From: Aliiroseovarius sp. Z3
GTDB lineage: Bacteria > Pseudomonadota > Alphaproteobacteria > Rhodobacterales > Rhodobacteraceae
Assembly: GCF_029105185.1 (NCBI RefSeq)
Contig: NZ_JAFMZK010000002.1
Location: 186,001-250,000 of the forward strand
DNA: 64,000 nt
Direction of reading: 5' to 3'
Part shown: positions 1-8,786 of the stretch, in pieces
How the letters are laid out: each line of letters begins with the position of its first letter
Position numbering within the stretch: position 1 is the first letter of the stretch
Program-made: the position numbers and the translations under genes
Notes under the pieces: generated by a model
What the model saw: the letters and a program-made list of their open reading frames with translations, nothing else
The model's database searches: none
What the model was told of the DNA's origin: nothing

Positions 1-468
1 CAGAACATGCTCGACCTCAGAGGTGCCGATGCCGTGGGCCAGCGCGCCGAACGCACCGTGGGTTGCCGTGTGGCTGTCGCCGCAGACAACGGTCATGCCC
101 GGCAGGGTCCAGCCTTGCTCGGGCCCGACGATATGCACGATGCCTTGGCGCACATCATCCACGGGGTAATAGTGAATGCCGAAATCCTTGGCGTTCTTGT
201 CCAACGCCTCGACCTGAATACGGCTTTCCTCGTTCTCGATCCCCTTGGCGCGGTCCAGCGTGGTGGGGACGTTGTGGTCTGGCACCGCGATGGTCTTGTC
301 GGGGGCGTGGACCTGCCGCCCGGCCATACGCAACCCTTCGAACGCCTGCGGGCTGGTTACTTCGTGGACCAGATGGCGGTCGATATACAGAAGGCAGGTG
401 CCGTCATCGGCCTCGTGGGCCACATGGGCGTCCCAGATTTTGTCATAGAGTGTCTTCGGGGCGGTCAT
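1..468 (-). CDS. leuC: 3-isopropylmalate dehydratase large subunit, N-terminal part
   Basis: The minus strand encodes the first 156 residues of LeuC; the rest lies beyond the left edge. It is the aconitase-fold subunit that isomerises 2- to 3-isopropylmalate in leucine biosynthesis. It begins [20 protein letters not shown], and the LeuC signatures [20 protein letters not shown] and [15 protein letters not shown] are visible. The iron-sulfur cysteines of the family lie further on and cannot be checked. A GGAGAG Shine-Dalgarno sequence precedes the ATG at 468. It is divergent from the MscS-type channel gene, and the 248 bases between them show no clear operator. Confidence 0.96.
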   Translation of the reverse strand, partial: MTAPKTLYDKIWDAHVAHEADDGTCLLYIDRHLVHEVTSPQAFEGLRMAGRQVHAPDKTIAVPDHNVPTTLDRAKGIENEESRIQVEALDKNAKDFGIHYYPVDDVRQGIVHIVGPEQGWTLPGMTVVCGDSHTATHGAFGALAHGIGTSEVEHVL

Positions 469-716
469 TTCGCTCTCCGTGGATGGTCGTGGATGTGTGT
501 CAGGTTGCAATAGGTAAGGGGCACCACCTTACAGGTGGGCTTGCTGTGTCCGCGTCGCACCGAAAAACCGCCAGGGCAGGCGCGCGTGATCATCCATATC
601 GAAAACCCGAGTCATGCTGCTGAGATACTCTTTTGCCAGCGTTGTCGCAAGGGTGTCGGGTGATGTGCTGTGTTCGACCTCTGGACGCGGAGAAGGTCGC
701 ATGTAAAAGTCACAAC

Positions 717-2141
717 ATGGAGCCCGAAGCAACGCCGCATCCCGGCACATCACCCAGACAAAGCAGCGGCGCGGAAGACCTGCCAGAGCTTGCCACGACG
801 ACCTTCGATACCTTGCGCGATCAGTTGATGCCGCTCTGGGATGAAGGTGCGACCTTCTTTTTCAGCCTGAGTCAGACATGGCGTCTGTATCAGGTGGCCA
901 TCGTCGTGCTTCTGGCGCTGATAGCCTGGGCGGTCGGCAAGATGCTGAACCCCAAAATCGACCATTGGCTACGCTCGCGCGAGGGGTGGTCGAAACGCCG
1001 GTTGCGCTTTGCCATTCATACCAAGCGCCGTGTGCCCATGATGTTGTTCGTGGTGATGTCGTGGCTGATTGTCTCGGTGATGCGCGAGGTGACGTGGCCC
1101 TCGCGTTCCTATCTGATTGCGGCGATTGGCACTTTGGCGTTGGCCTGGGTGCTGGTCGGATTTGCCTCTGTCATCGTGGAAAACCGGGTTCTTCGGCGCA
1201 CGACGAAATGGGGATTGTGGATATATGTAACGCTTTATTATCTGGGCATTACCGATGAGATCGGTGAGGTGCTGGATAATCTCGCGATCTCGGCCGGGGA
1301 TTTCCATATCTCGCTTCTGGATGTTCTTCGGGCGGTGGTTGTTACGGCGGCCCTGTTTGCTTTGGCGCGGATGTTCAGTCGCGGCTCGGCCGAGAAGATA
1401 CGCAACAACGACGATATTTCGCCATCGATGCAGGTTCTGGCGGTCAAGTTCATCCAGCTTCTGCTGTATGGGGCGGCGTTCTTCCTGGGCCTGAAAGTGA
1501 TCGGTGTCGACCTGACCGGTCTGGCGGTTCTGTCCGGTGCCATCGGTGTGGGTCTTGGCTTCGGTCTGCAAAAGGTCGTGTCGAACCTCGTGTCCGGCGT
1601 GATCATCCTTTTGGACAAGTCGATCAAACCCGGCGATGTGATCAGCCTTGGCGAGACATTCGGCTGGATCCAGCAGCTTGGCGCGCGATATGTGTCGGTT
1701 GTCACCCGGGACGGGCGCGAATACCTGATCCCGAACGAAGACCTGATCACCGGGCAGGTGGTGAACTGGTCGCATACAAACTCGTTCGTCCGCTTGGACA
1801 TCTTTTTCGGCACAGCCTATGGAGATGACCCGCACAAGGTGCGCAAGGTTGCAATCGAAGCCGCCAGCAACGTGTCACGCGTTCTGAGCTTTCGCCCCCC
1901 GGTCTGTCACATTGTTGGATTTGGCGACAGCTCGGTTGACTATATCTTGCGGTTCTGGATCGACGATCCGACCGGCGGTCTGACCAACATTCGCGGCAAT
2001 GTCTATCTGGCGCTTTGGGACGCATTTGAAGAGAACGACATTTCGTTCCCATTCCCTCAGCGCGAGGTTCGACTGCTGCAAGACGACCCGGCAGAGCATT
2101 TGGCAGACCAAGCAGCGACCGGCGAAAACCCGCAGACGTGA
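717..2141 (+). CDS. Mechanosensitive ion channel, MscS family
   Basis: Integral inner-membrane channel of about 474 aa, probably opening under hypo-osmotic tension. Several hydrophobic helices in the first 250 residues lead into the glycine/alanine-rich pore helix (GLAVLSGAIGVGLGFGLQKV) followed by the MscS-typical LLDKSIKPGDVI, then the cytoplasmic beta domain (DGREYLIPNEDLI). The reading frame stays open upstream to 633, but the first 28 codons look non-native, so I prefer the ATG at 717. No strong Shine-Dalgarno sequence marks either start. Substrate selectivity cannot be told from sequence. Confidence 0.9.
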   Translation: MEPEATPHPGTSPRQSSGAEDLPELATTTFDTLRDQLMPLWDEGATFFFSLSQTWRLYQVAIVVLLALIAWAVGKMLNPKIDHWLRSREGWSKRRLRFAIHTKRRVPMMLFVVMSWLIVSVMREVTWPSRSYLIAAIGTLALAWVLVGFASVIVENRVLRRTTKWGLWIYVTLYYLGITDEIGEVLDNLAISAGDFHISLLDVLRAVVVTAALFALARMFSRGSAEKIRNNDDISPSMQVLAVKFIQLLLYGAAFFLGLKVIGVDLTGLAVLSGAIGVGLGFGLQKVVSNLVSGVIILLDKSIKPGDVISLGETFGWIQQLGARYVSVVTRDGREYLIPNEDLITGQVVNWSHTNSFVRLDIFFGTAYGDDPHKVRKVAIEAASNVSRVLSFRPPVCHIVGFGDSSVDYILRFWIDDPTGGLTNIRGNVYLALWDAFEENDISFPFPQREVRLLQDDPAEHLADQAATGENPQT

Positions 2142-2182
2142 CCCATTTGCACTGCTGTTTGGCAGCTGTTGCTTGACGAGCG

Positions 2183-2211
2183 TTGAGATCACCCCCATCT
2201 GATGCTACGAT
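2183..2211 (+). promoter_or_regulatory. Candidate sigma-70 promoter for rsfS operon
   Basis: TTGAGA at 2183-2188 and TACGAT at 2206-2211 are separated by 17 bases. This is a reasonable -35/-10 pair about 50 bases before the AGGAGG-led small reading frame at 2262. No experimental support is available. Confidence 0.35.
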
Positions 2212-2261
2212 TCACATGTGCCCAGCACCGGGGCGGATCGGTGCGCATTGATAGGAGGACA

Positions 2262-2321
2262 ATGTCCTGTCTCCGCAAACAGAGGCCGCACAAGATGCGG
2301 CCGCAGGGAAACCCGCAATGA
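2262..2321 (+). CDS. Short leader reading frame overlapping rsfS start
   Basis: A 19-codon frame (MSCLRKQRPHKMRPQGNPQ) begins at an ATG behind a near-perfect AGGAGG with 4-nt spacing. Its TGA at 2319-2321 overlaps the rsfS ATG at 2318 in an ATGA junction. It is basic, with five Arg/Lys in the first 12 residues. It could be a translated leader that couples ribosomes into rsfS. It could also be a fortuitous frame behind a strong Shine-Dalgarno sequence, or reflect a different N-terminus of RsfS. No known family is recognised. Confidence 0.35.
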   Translation: MSCLRKQRPHKMRPQGNPQ

Positions 2322-2683
2322 CGGCGGCCCCTCAAACAAACGTCAGCGACGATATCCTGTCGCTGATTCTCAGCTCACTTGAAGATGACAAAGCCGAAGA
2401 TGTGGTGATCATTGATTTGCGCGGCAAATCCGAGATGGCCGATCATATGGTTGTGTGCTCTGGCCGCTCGACCCGTCAGGTTGCAGCGATATCCGAGAAG
2501 CTGACCGAGAAGCTCAAGCAAGACATGGGTGTCTTTTCGAAGATTGAAGGCAAAGATCAGGGCGACTGGGTTCTGATCGACGCGGGCGATGTGATCGTCC
2601 ACGTGTTCCGCCCGGAAGTGCGCGAGTTTTATCAGCTTGAAAAGATGTGGTTGGAGCCGGGCACGGCCGGCGCATCGACCTGA
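2318..2683 (+). CDS. rsfS: Ribosome silencing factor RsfS
   Basis: RsfS/Iojap-family protein of 121 aa. In this family the protein binds ribosomal protein L14 on the 50S subunit and blocks subunit joining under starvation. The family core is clear: LEDDKAEDVVIIDLRGKSEM, then DHMVVCSGRSTRQVAAISEK and GDWVLIDAGDVIVHVFRPEV, ending in REFYQLEKMW. It is the first clear gene of a run with rlmH 18 bases downstream, the usual bacterial pairing. Its ATG overlaps the stop of a short leader frame, so translation may be coupled. Confidence 0.95.
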   Translation: MTAAPQTNVSDDILSLILSSLEDDKAEDVVIIDLRGKSEMADHMVVCSGRSTRQVAAISEKLTEKLKQDMGVFSKIEGKDQGDWVLIDAGDVIVHVFRPEVREFYQLEKMWLEPGTAGAST

Positions 2684-2701
2684 TCTTCAAGGGGCGACGC
2701 G

Positions 2702-3172
2702 ATGAAGGTGCATATCTGCGCCGTTGGCCGTTTGCGCGGCGGGGCTGAGCGCGACCTGATCGACGACTACCTGACCCGATTTGATCGCACGGGCCGTGCT
2801 TTGGGGCTTGGGCCTGCCGACATCCACGAAGTCGAAGACAAGAAGGGCGGCGGCATGTCCGCCGAAGCCGTTTTGTTAGAGCGTGCCATTCCCAAAGGCG
2901 CGCTGATCTGCACATTGGATGAGCGCGGCAAGGTCATGTCCTCGCCCGATTTCGCAAACCTGCTGGGGCGCTGGCGCGATGAGGGTCGCGGAGACGTCGC
3001 GTTTGTGATCGGTGGTGCAGATGGACTTGACCCGTCGCTACGTGCGCAGGCGGACGCCAGTCTGTCATTTGGCAAGATGGTCTGGCCGCATATGCTGGTG
3101 CGGGTGATGCTTGCAGAACAGCTTTACCGCGCCGCGTCGATCCTGGCGGGCAGCCCGTATCATCGCGCCTGA
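2702..3172 (+). CDS. rlmH: 23S rRNA pseudouridine(1915) N3-methyltransferase
   Basis: SPOUT-class methyltransferase of 156 aa, the usual RlmH length. It methylates pseudouridine 1915 in helix 69 of 23S rRNA using S-adenosylmethionine on assembled 70S ribosomes. The trefoil-knot cofactor loop is visible as FVIGGADGLDPSLRA, followed by FGKMVWPHMLVRVMLAEQLY and the conserved C-terminal SPYHRA. It sits 18 bases after rsfS and is likely co-transcribed with it. Confidence 0.96.
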   Translation: MKVHICAVGRLRGGAERDLIDDYLTRFDRTGRALGLGPADIHEVEDKKGGGMSAEAVLLERAIPKGALICTLDERGKVMSSPDFANLLGRWRDEGRGDVAFVIGGADGLDPSLRAQADASLSFGKMVWPHMLVRVMLAEQLYRAASILAGSPYHRA

Positions 3173-3254
3173 TCTGCCCGGTGATGGCAGCTTGCCTTGC
3201 ACCCGGACTTGTCGCGCAATAGACAGGCAGTAAGCAGCCAAAGGAACCTTTCCC

Positions 3255-4775
3255 ATGACCACGCCCAAGCCCGTCGTTCTGTGTATTCTCGATGGCTGGG
3301 GGCTGCGTGAAACCCGCGATCACAACGCACCTGCGCTGGCCAACACGCCCAATTTCGATTGGCTGATCGAGAATTGCCCGCATAACACGCTGATCACCCA
3401 TGGCCCCGATGTGGGCCTGCCCACCGGGCAAATGGGGAACTCAGAGGTTGGGCATACCAATATCGGTGCGGGCCGCGTCGTGGCGATGGACCTGGGGCAG
3501 ATCGACCTGGCGATCGAAGATGGGTCGTTTTTCAAGAACGAAGCGCTTCTGGATTTTGCCGCCAAGGTCAAAGCCGCAGGCGGCACCGCGCATATTGCCG
3601 GGCTGGTCAGCCCCGGTGGGGTGCACAGCCATCAGGATCATCTTGTTGCGGCGGCCAAGGCGCTGACCGATGCGGGCCTGACCGTGGCCGTTCACGCGAT
3701 CACGGATGGGCGCGACGTGCCACCGCAATCGGCGCGCGAACAGGTTGCAGCCTTCGAGGCGGCACTGCCGGAGGGCGCCCGGATCGTTACCGTGACCGGT
3801 CGTTACTTCGCGATGGATCGCGACAATCGCTGGGAGCGGGTCAGCAGGGCCTTCGATACCATGGTCAAAGGGCAGGGCGAAGCGGTCATGGGCGCCGACC
3901 CCGCCATCGCCGCCGCATATGGCAAGGGCGAAACGGACGAGTTCATCCAGCCCGCTGTTGTCACCGGGTATCAGGGCATGAAGGACGGCGATGGTCTGTT
4001 CTTCATCAACTTCCGCGCCGACCGCGCCCGCGAAATCCTGCGCGCCATAGGCGAGCCGGGTTTCAGCGAGTTCAACACGGGCCCGCGCCCGACCTTGTCG
4101 GCGCTTCTGGGCATGGTGCAATATTCCGACGATCACAACGCCTATATGACCACCTGTTTTCCCAAGCGCGACATCGTGAACACGCTGGCCGAATGGGTTG
4201 CGAAACATGGCAAGACCCAGTTTCACACCGCCGAGACCGAGAAATACCCCCATGTCACGTTCTTCCTGAATGGCGGCAAGGAAGCCCCGGTCGAGGGCGA
4301 GATCCGCTATATGGCGGCCAGCCCCAAGGTCGCGACCTATGACCTGCAACCCGAAATGTCGGCCCCCGAAGTGACCGAGCATTTTATCGGTGCGATCCGC
4401 GACAGGTTTGACCTGATCGTCACCAACTATGCCAATCCCGACATGGTTGGGCATACCGGCGATCTGGATGCCGCCATCGCAGCGTGCGAGGCCGTTGATG
4501 CGGGGTTGGGGCAGGTGCTTGCAGCATTGAAAGACGTGGGTGGCGCGATGATCGTGACGGCGGATCACGGCAATTGCGAAACCATGTGGGACGCAGAAAC
4601 CAATGGTCCGCACACGGCGCATACGACCAATCTGGTGCCGGTCATCATGTTTGGCGGACCCGAAGGCGCCTCTCTCGCCGCGGGCCGTTTGGCCGATCTT
4701 GCCCCGACATTGCTGGAGTTGATGGGGTTGGAGCAGCCCGTTGAGATGACCGGCGAAAGCCTGATCCGCCGGTGA
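3255..4775 (+). CDS. gpmI: 2,3-bisphosphoglycerate-independent phosphoglycerate mutase
   Basis: Cytosolic glycolytic and gluconeogenic enzyme interconverting 3- and 2-phosphoglycerate through a phosphoserine intermediate, with two metal ions (normally manganese). It has 506 aa. An early metal ligand sits in CILDGWG (Asp13), and the nucleophile is Ser63 in MGNSEVGHTNIGAG. Late metal-binding blocks VTADHGNCETMWD and PHTAHTTNLVPV are intact, so it should be active. An AAAGGA Shine-Dalgarno precedes the ATG. Its stop overlaps the start of the next gene, so the EnvC-like protein is probably translated by coupling. Confidence 0.97.
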   Translation: MTTPKPVVLCILDGWGLRETRDHNAPALANTPNFDWLIENCPHNTLITHGPDVGLPTGQMGNSEVGHTNIGAGRVVAMDLGQIDLAIEDGSFFKNEALLDFAAKVKAAGGTAHIAGLVSPGGVHSHQDHLVAAAKALTDAGLTVAVHAITDGRDVPPQSAREQVAAFEAALPEGARIVTVTGRYFAMDRDNRWERVSRAFDTMVKGQGEAVMGADPAIAAAYGKGETDEFIQPAVVTGYQGMKDGDGLFFINFRADRAREILRAIGEPGFSEFNTGPRPTLSALLGMVQYSDDHNAYMTTCFPKRDIVNTLAEWVAKHGKTQFHTAETEKYPHVTFFLNGGKEAPVEGEIRYMAASPKVATYDLQPEMSAPEVTEHFIGAIRDRFDLIVTNYANPDMVGHTGDLDAAIAACEAVDAGLGQVLAALKDVGGAMIVTADHGNCETMWDAETNGPHTAHTTNLVPVIMFGGPEGASLAAGRLADLAPTLLELMGLEQPVEMTGESLIRR

Positions 4776-5932
4776 TGCGGCTCGGGCACCTCTTGCCCCG
4801 GCTGGCTGGGGTGGTGTTGGTGGTGCTGACACCGACCTTTGCGGCGCGCGCGCAGATGGATCCGACCGAGACGGCAAAGGCCGCCATGTTGGCGCTGGAC
4901 AAGGCGACGGTTGCCTTGGCCGAAGCCGAGAAGTCAAATGACCGGATATCAGCCCTGACACAAACTGTGCAGGCCTATGAAGAAGGGCTGGCAGGGCTTA
5001 GGGATGGGTTGCGCCGCGCGAGCTTGAGGGAGGCCAGTATCCAGGGGGCTTTGAGCGCGGAAAGCGACCAGTTGTCCCAACTTCTCGGTGTTCTGCAAAC
5101 CATTGAACGGGCGCCGGAGCCGGCCTTGCTGGTCCACCCTGCCGGGCCGATTGGCACGGCGCGGTCGGGGATGATCCTGTCCGATGTGGCCCCGGCGTTG
5201 CAAAGGAAAGCCGAAAACCTGCGCCGCGATCTGGAAGAGCTGCAAACCCTGCGCGCCCTGCAGGAAAACGCGGTGGACACACTGAAAACAGGGCTGGAAG
5301 GGGCGCAGGACGCGCGCTTTGAGCTCAGCCTTGCCATCGCCCGGCGCACAGAATTGCCGCGTCGGTTCGTGGCCGATGATGCCCGGATGAAAACTCTGGT
5401 CGAAAGCGCGGACACACTGGCCAGTTTCGCGGATGGGCTGATGTCCGAACCCGTGCCACAGGGCAACGCAGCCGACACACAGGATTTCACCAGCGTGAAA
5501 GGGCGCTTGGCGATGCCCGCGCTGGGCCAGATTATTCGCCGCTATGACGAGGTTGACGCCGCCGGGGTGCGCCGCCCCGGATATGTCATTGCAACCCGCC
5601 CAATGGCCATTGTGACCACGCCCTGGCCTGCAACGATCCGATATCTGGGACCACTGCTGGACTACGGCAATGTTGCCATTGTCGAGCCGGGCGATGGCTA
5701 TCTGATGGTTCTGGCCGGATTGGGCCAGCTCTATGGCGAAGTGGGCGAGGTGTTACCGAAAGGCGCGCCTATCGGTCTGATGGCAGGTGCAGATGTCAGC
5801 GGTGATCAAGCGTTTTTGATCGCTGCGGAGCAAGGAACTGGCGCAGACGCGTCGGAAACGCTTTATATAGAGATAAGAGAGAACGGAACACCCGTGGACC
5901 CGAGTAACTGGTTTGCGGCAGGCAAGGAATAA
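4772..5932 (+). CDS. EnvC-like murein hydrolase activator (degenerate M23 peptidase)
   Basis: Exported protein of about 386 aa. An N-terminal signal peptide (LPRLAGVVLVVLTPTFAARA) is followed by a long alpha-helical, probably coiled-coil stretch to about residue 240 and a C-terminal LytM/M23 domain. The zinc ligands of active M23 peptidases are absent: the usual HxxxD, YAHL and HxH regions read as RPMAIVTTPWPA, MVLAGLGQLYGEV and LYIEIRENG. As in EnvC, it therefore probably activates cell-wall amidases at division. The start may be GTG 4772 or ATG 4775; both overlap the gpmI stop. Confidence 0.88.
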   Translation: MMRLGHLLPRLAGVVLVVLTPTFAARAQMDPTETAKAAMLALDKATVALAEAEKSNDRISALTQTVQAYEEGLAGLRDGLRRASLREASIQGALSAESDQLSQLLGVLQTIERAPEPALLVHPAGPIGTARSGMILSDVAPALQRKAENLRRDLEELQTLRALQENAVDTLKTGLEGAQDARFELSLAIARRTELPRRFVADDARMKTLVESADTLASFADGLMSEPVPQGNAADTQDFTSVKGRLAMPALGQIIRRYDEVDAAGVRRPGYVIATRPMAIVTTPWPATIRYLGPLLDYGNVAIVEPGDGYLMVLAGLGQLYGEVGEVLPKGAPIGLMAGADVSGDQAFLIAAEQGTGADASETLYIEIRENGTPVDPSNWFAAGKE

Positions 5933-5936
5933 GCTG

Positions 5937-7268
5937 ATGAGGAAATTCGTAATGGCCGCCCTTGGGGGCACCTTGGCAGGCGCAGTATTGACCACGCAGG
6001 TGGCCGGGCCGCTTCTTGCGCAGGACGCCGCCCGGAATTCAAGCGTGTACGAGCAACTGGACCTGTTCGGCGATATCTTCGAACGCATCCGTGCGCAATA
6101 TGTCGAGGAAGTGGATTCCGCGGATTTGATTGAGGCGGCGATTGACGGTATGCTGTCTTCGCTAGATCCCCATTCAAGCTATCTGTCCCCCAAAGACGCC
6201 GCCGATATGCGTGTGCAGACACGTGGTTCCTTCGGTGGTTTGGGCATCGAGGTTACGCAGGAAGAAGGTTTCGTGCGCGTGGTGTCCCCGATGGACGGAA
6301 CACCGGCCGATGATGCGGGTATGGAATCCGGTGACTATATCACACATGTCGATGGCGAAGCCTTGATGGGGCTGACATTGGACGATGCGGTGAACATGCT
6401 GCGCGGCCCCGTCGGGTCCGAGATCATCATCACCGTTGTGCGTGAAGGGGTGGATGAACCCTTCGATGTGTCGATCATTCGCGACACGATCAAGCTGACA
6501 GCAGCCACGGCGCGTTCGGTCGGCAACACGATCGTTCTGCGCGTGACAACCTTCAACGATCAAACCTATACCAACATGTCCGATGGTCTGGCGCGCGAAG
6601 TGGAAGCCTTGGGTGGGATGGAGAACGTCGAAGGTATCGTGCTCGATTTGCGCAACAATCCGGGCGGACTTCTGAATCAGGCGATCGAAGTGTCCGACGC
6701 CTTTCTTGAAAGCGGCGAGATCGTTTCGACCCGAGGCCGCAACCCCGGCGAAAGCGAACGCGTGAATGCCGAAGCTGGCGATTTGGCCGAAGGCAAGCCG
6801 ATGGTCGTATTGATCAATGGCGGCTCAGCCTCGGCGTCCGAGATTGTCGCGGGCGCGCTTCAGGATCACCACCGCGCCATTGTCGTGGGCACCAAGAGCT
6901 TTGGTAAAGGGTCGGTGCAGTCGGTTATGCCCTTGGCCTCGGACGGGGCCATGCGTCTGACCACCGCGCGGTATTATACGCCGTCGGGCCGTTCGATTCA
7001 GGCGCTGGGCGTGTCACCCGACATTGTGGTCCAGCAACCCCCCCGTGTTCCTACAGCCGAGAACGAAGAAGAAGCCCGCCCGCAACGCACCGAAGCAGAC
7101 CTGCGCGGCAGTCTGAACAACGATAGTTTGACTGACGACGAACAGCGACAGATTGAAGCGGAGCGTGAGGCCGCAGAAGATGCCGCAAAGCTGCGCGATG
7201 ACGACTTCCAGCTGTCCTATGCGGTCGACCTGATCAAAGGTCTGTCGACCATAGCGATGGCGCAGTAA
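5937..7268 (+). CDS. ctpA: S41-family carboxyl-terminal processing protease
   Basis: Periplasmic serine protease of about 443 aa that trims or degrades proteins from the C-terminus. A signal peptide ([20 protein letters not shown]) is followed by a helical region, a PDZ domain near residues 95-170 and the S41 catalytic domain. The catalytic Ser lies in [12 protein letters not shown] near residue 299 and the Lys is K324 in [10 protein letters not shown]. An acidic, low-complexity tail follows residue 360. I chose ATG 5937 over an upstream TTG because the signal peptide then starts correctly. It lies 4 bases after the EnvC-like gene, suggesting a shared envelope role, and ends at a strong terminator. 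Confidence 0.94.
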   Translation: MRKFVMAALGGTLAGAVLTTQVAGPLLAQDAARNSSVYEQLDLFGDIFERIRAQYVEEVDSADLIEAAIDGMLSSLDPHSSYLSPKDAADMRVQTRGSFGGLGIEVTQEEGFVRVVSPMDGTPADDAGMESGDYITHVDGEALMGLTLDDAVNMLRGPVGSEIIITVVREGVDEPFDVSIIRDTIKLTAATARSVGNTIVLRVTTFNDQTYTNMSDGLAREVEALGGMENVEGIVLDLRNNPGGLLNQAIEVSDAFLESGEIVSTRGRNPGESERVNAEAGDLAEGKPMVVLINGGSASASEIVAGALQDHHRAIVVGTKSFGKGSVQSVMPLASDGAMRLTTARYYTPSGRSIQALGVSPDIVVQQPPRVPTAENEEEARPQRTEADLRGSLNNDSLTDDEQRQIEAEREAAEDAAKLRDDDFQLSYAVDLIKGLSTIAMAQ

Positions 7269-7280
7269 GCAGGCATCAAA

Positions 7281-7322
7281 AAACACAAAAGGGCCGCTCC
7301 AAGGGGTGGCCCTTTTGTGTTT
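7281..7322 (+). terminator. Rho-independent terminator after ctpA
   Basis: A stem of about 14 bp (AAACACAAAAGGGCC pairing with GGCCCTTTTGTGTTT) has a loop of about 12 bases and its own internal T-tract. The A-tract and T-tract make it usable from either direction. It closes the gpmI-envC-ctpA unit. Confidence 0.85.
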
Positions 7323-7380
7323 CTACTTGTTATGTCAACGCTATATCACAAACAAAGTCCCATCGGGCCAAGAGGTCACT

Positions 7381-7875
7381 ATGACACCTGCTGATATCAA
7401 GAAACTGCCCTATCGTCCGTGTGTCGGCATCATGCTGGTGAACCGCGATGGGAAAGTGTTCGTCGGGCAGCGACTGGACGCGCCAAAACTGGGCACCAAG
7501 ACCGCATGGCAGATGCCCCAGGGCGGCGTAGATGCAGGCGAAGACCCGCGTGACGCAGCCCTGCGCGAGCTGTGGGAGGAAACCGGTGTAACGCAGGATC
7601 TTGTGAAGATCGAGGCAGAGCTTCCGGATTGGCTGCCTTATGACCTGCCCCATGACATTGTGCCAAGAATCTGGAACGGCCGGTTTAAAGGTCAAAAACA
7701 GCGTTGGTACTTTGCGCGCTTTCTGGGTGATGACAGTGCTGTGAATATCGAAACGGATCACCCTGAGTTCAGCCAATGGGCCTGGATGGACCCCGACGAC
7801 GTGGTGGCCAACATTGTGCCATTCAAACGCGATATCTATGCGCAGGTTCTGGCGGGTTTCAGGTCCAGATTGTAA
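7381..7875 (+). CDS. rppH: RNA pyrophosphohydrolase (NUDIX)
   Basis: NUDIX hydrolase of 164 aa that removes pyrophosphate from the 5' end of triphosphorylated transcripts, starting 5'-end-dependent mRNA decay; alphaproteobacterial members also hydrolyse dinucleoside polyphosphates. The N-terminus [20 protein letters not shown] and the Nudix box (GGVDAG, then [10 protein letters not shown]) are intact. The conserved WYFARFLG and the W in [13 protein letters not shown] fit RppH rather than a generic NUDIX. The frame extends upstream into the ctpA terminator; ATG 7381 is the sensible start. Confidence 0.93.
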   Translation: MTPADIKKLPYRPCVGIMLVNRDGKVFVGQRLDAPKLGTKTAWQMPQGGVDAGEDPRDAALRELWEETGVTQDLVKIEAELPDWLPYDLPHDIVPRIWNGRFKGQKQRWYFARFLGDDSAVNIETDHPEFSQWAWMDPDDVVANIVPFKRDIYAQVLAGFRSRL

Positions 7876-7956
7876 CCCCTGCGGGGCGCTTTCGCGCTTC
7901 GCAATCCGGATAATCCCGCTATAAAAGCCGCAACCACCGCTGCCGGAGACCACGTT

Positions 7957-8649
7957 ATGTCCTTTGACCGTTCCATCAAGATCGCTCCCTCGATTCTTTC
8001 TGCCGACTTCGCCAATTTCGGTCAGGAAATTCAGGCCATCGAAGCGCAGGGCGCAGACTGGGTGCATGTGGACGTCATGGATGGCCATTTCGTACCCAAC
8101 CTGACCTTCGGCCCACCCGCCGTGAAAGCGTTCCGCCCGCATGTGAAAACCTTCATGGATGTGCATCTTATGATCGCGCCGGTTGATCCCTATATCGAAG
8201 CATATGCGGAAGCGGGTGCCGATATGATCACCACCCATGTCGAGGCCGGGCCGCATATCCACCGCACATTGCAGGCCATCAAGGCGCAGGGCGTCATGGC
8301 CGGCGTCAGCCTGAACCCCGGCACGCCGCTGGACAGTATCGAACATGTGCTCGACCTTGTGGACATGGTGCTGATCATGACCGTGAACCCGGGGTTTGGT
8401 GGCCAGAAATTCATCCAGTCGGGGGTCGAGAAGACCCGCCGCCTGCGCCAGATGATCGGCGACCGCCCGATCCACATCCAGATCGATGGTGGCGTCACCA
8501 CCGAAACCGCGCCCTTGGTGGCCGAAGCGGGTGCGGACGTGCTGGTCGCTGGCTCGGCCGTGTTCAAAGGCGGTTCGGTCGACACTCCGCAAACCTATGG
8601 CGACAATATTCGCGCCCTTCGCGCCGCCGCCGAGGCTGCCCGCAGCTAA
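7957..8649 (+). CDS. rpe: Ribulose-phosphate 3-epimerase
   Basis: TIM-barrel enzyme of 230 aa converting ribulose-5-phosphate to xylulose-5-phosphate in the pentose phosphate pathway. Family motifs are intact: [34 protein letters not shown] (metal His and catalytic Asp), [28 protein letters not shown] and IQIDGGV (second catalytic Asp). It is followed four bases after its stop by the first copy of a structured dispersed repeat. Confidence 0.97.
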   Translation: MSFDRSIKIAPSILSADFANFGQEIQAIEAQGADWVHVDVMDGHFVPNLTFGPPAVKAFRPHVKTFMDVHLMIAPVDPYIEAYAEAGADMITTHVEAGPHIHRTLQAIKAQGVMAGVSLNPGTPLDSIEHVLDLVDMVLIMTVNPGFGGQKFIQSGVEKTRRLRQMIGDRPIHIQIDGGVTTETAPLVAEAGADVLVAGSAVFKGGSVDTPQTYGDNIRALRAAAEAARS

Positions 8650-8652
8650 CCG

Positions 8653-8720
8653 TTTCTTCTGGCCTGAAATATCCCGGGGTAGGTCCAATTTACGAATTGG
8701 ACCGTAGGGGCAGCGCCCCT
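8653..8720. repeat. Structured 3' dispersed repeat, copy 1 (inverted)
   Basis: Read on the minus strand this copy has a GGGGC/GCCCC hairpin, then a copy-specific hairpin with perfect 9-bp arms (GGTCCAATT, loop, AATTGGACC), then CCCCGGGATATTT and GGCCAGAAGAAA. The same order of parts occurs at 21664, 42786, 48628 and 50731. It begins four bases after the rpe stop. It could act as a 3' mRNA structure. Confidence 0.7.
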
Positions 8721-8732
8721 GCCGAACCTCTG

Positions 8733-8758
8733 GATAATCACATTCGAATGTGATTATC
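8733..8758. promoter_or_regulatory. Perfect 26-bp palindrome upstream of MBL-fold gene
   Basis: GATAATCACATTC is followed immediately by its exact reverse complement, with no loop, ending 28 bases before the ATG at 8787. A zero-loop, AT-rich dyad of this length fits a dimeric regulator's operator. It could also be the stem of a cruciform or a remnant of a mobile repeat. No T-tract follows, so it is not an ordinary terminator. Confidence 0.5.
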
Positions 8759-8786
8759 TGATCGCAGCAGATTGCCGGAGGACCCC

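Noticed and set aside
3441-4961. A 506-codon minus-strand frame over gpmI
   Set aside because: gpmI is intact on the plus strand with all catalytic motifs; the antisense protein is low-complexity and unlike any family.
4772-5932. Active zinc endopeptidase
   Set aside because: The M23 metal ligands are absent; degenerate LytM domains of this kind are known in EnvC-type activators, so it is not novel in itself.
7330-8688. A 452-codon minus-strand frame over rppH and rpe
   Set aside because: Both plus-strand genes are complete; the frame crosses their intergenic region without any motif.
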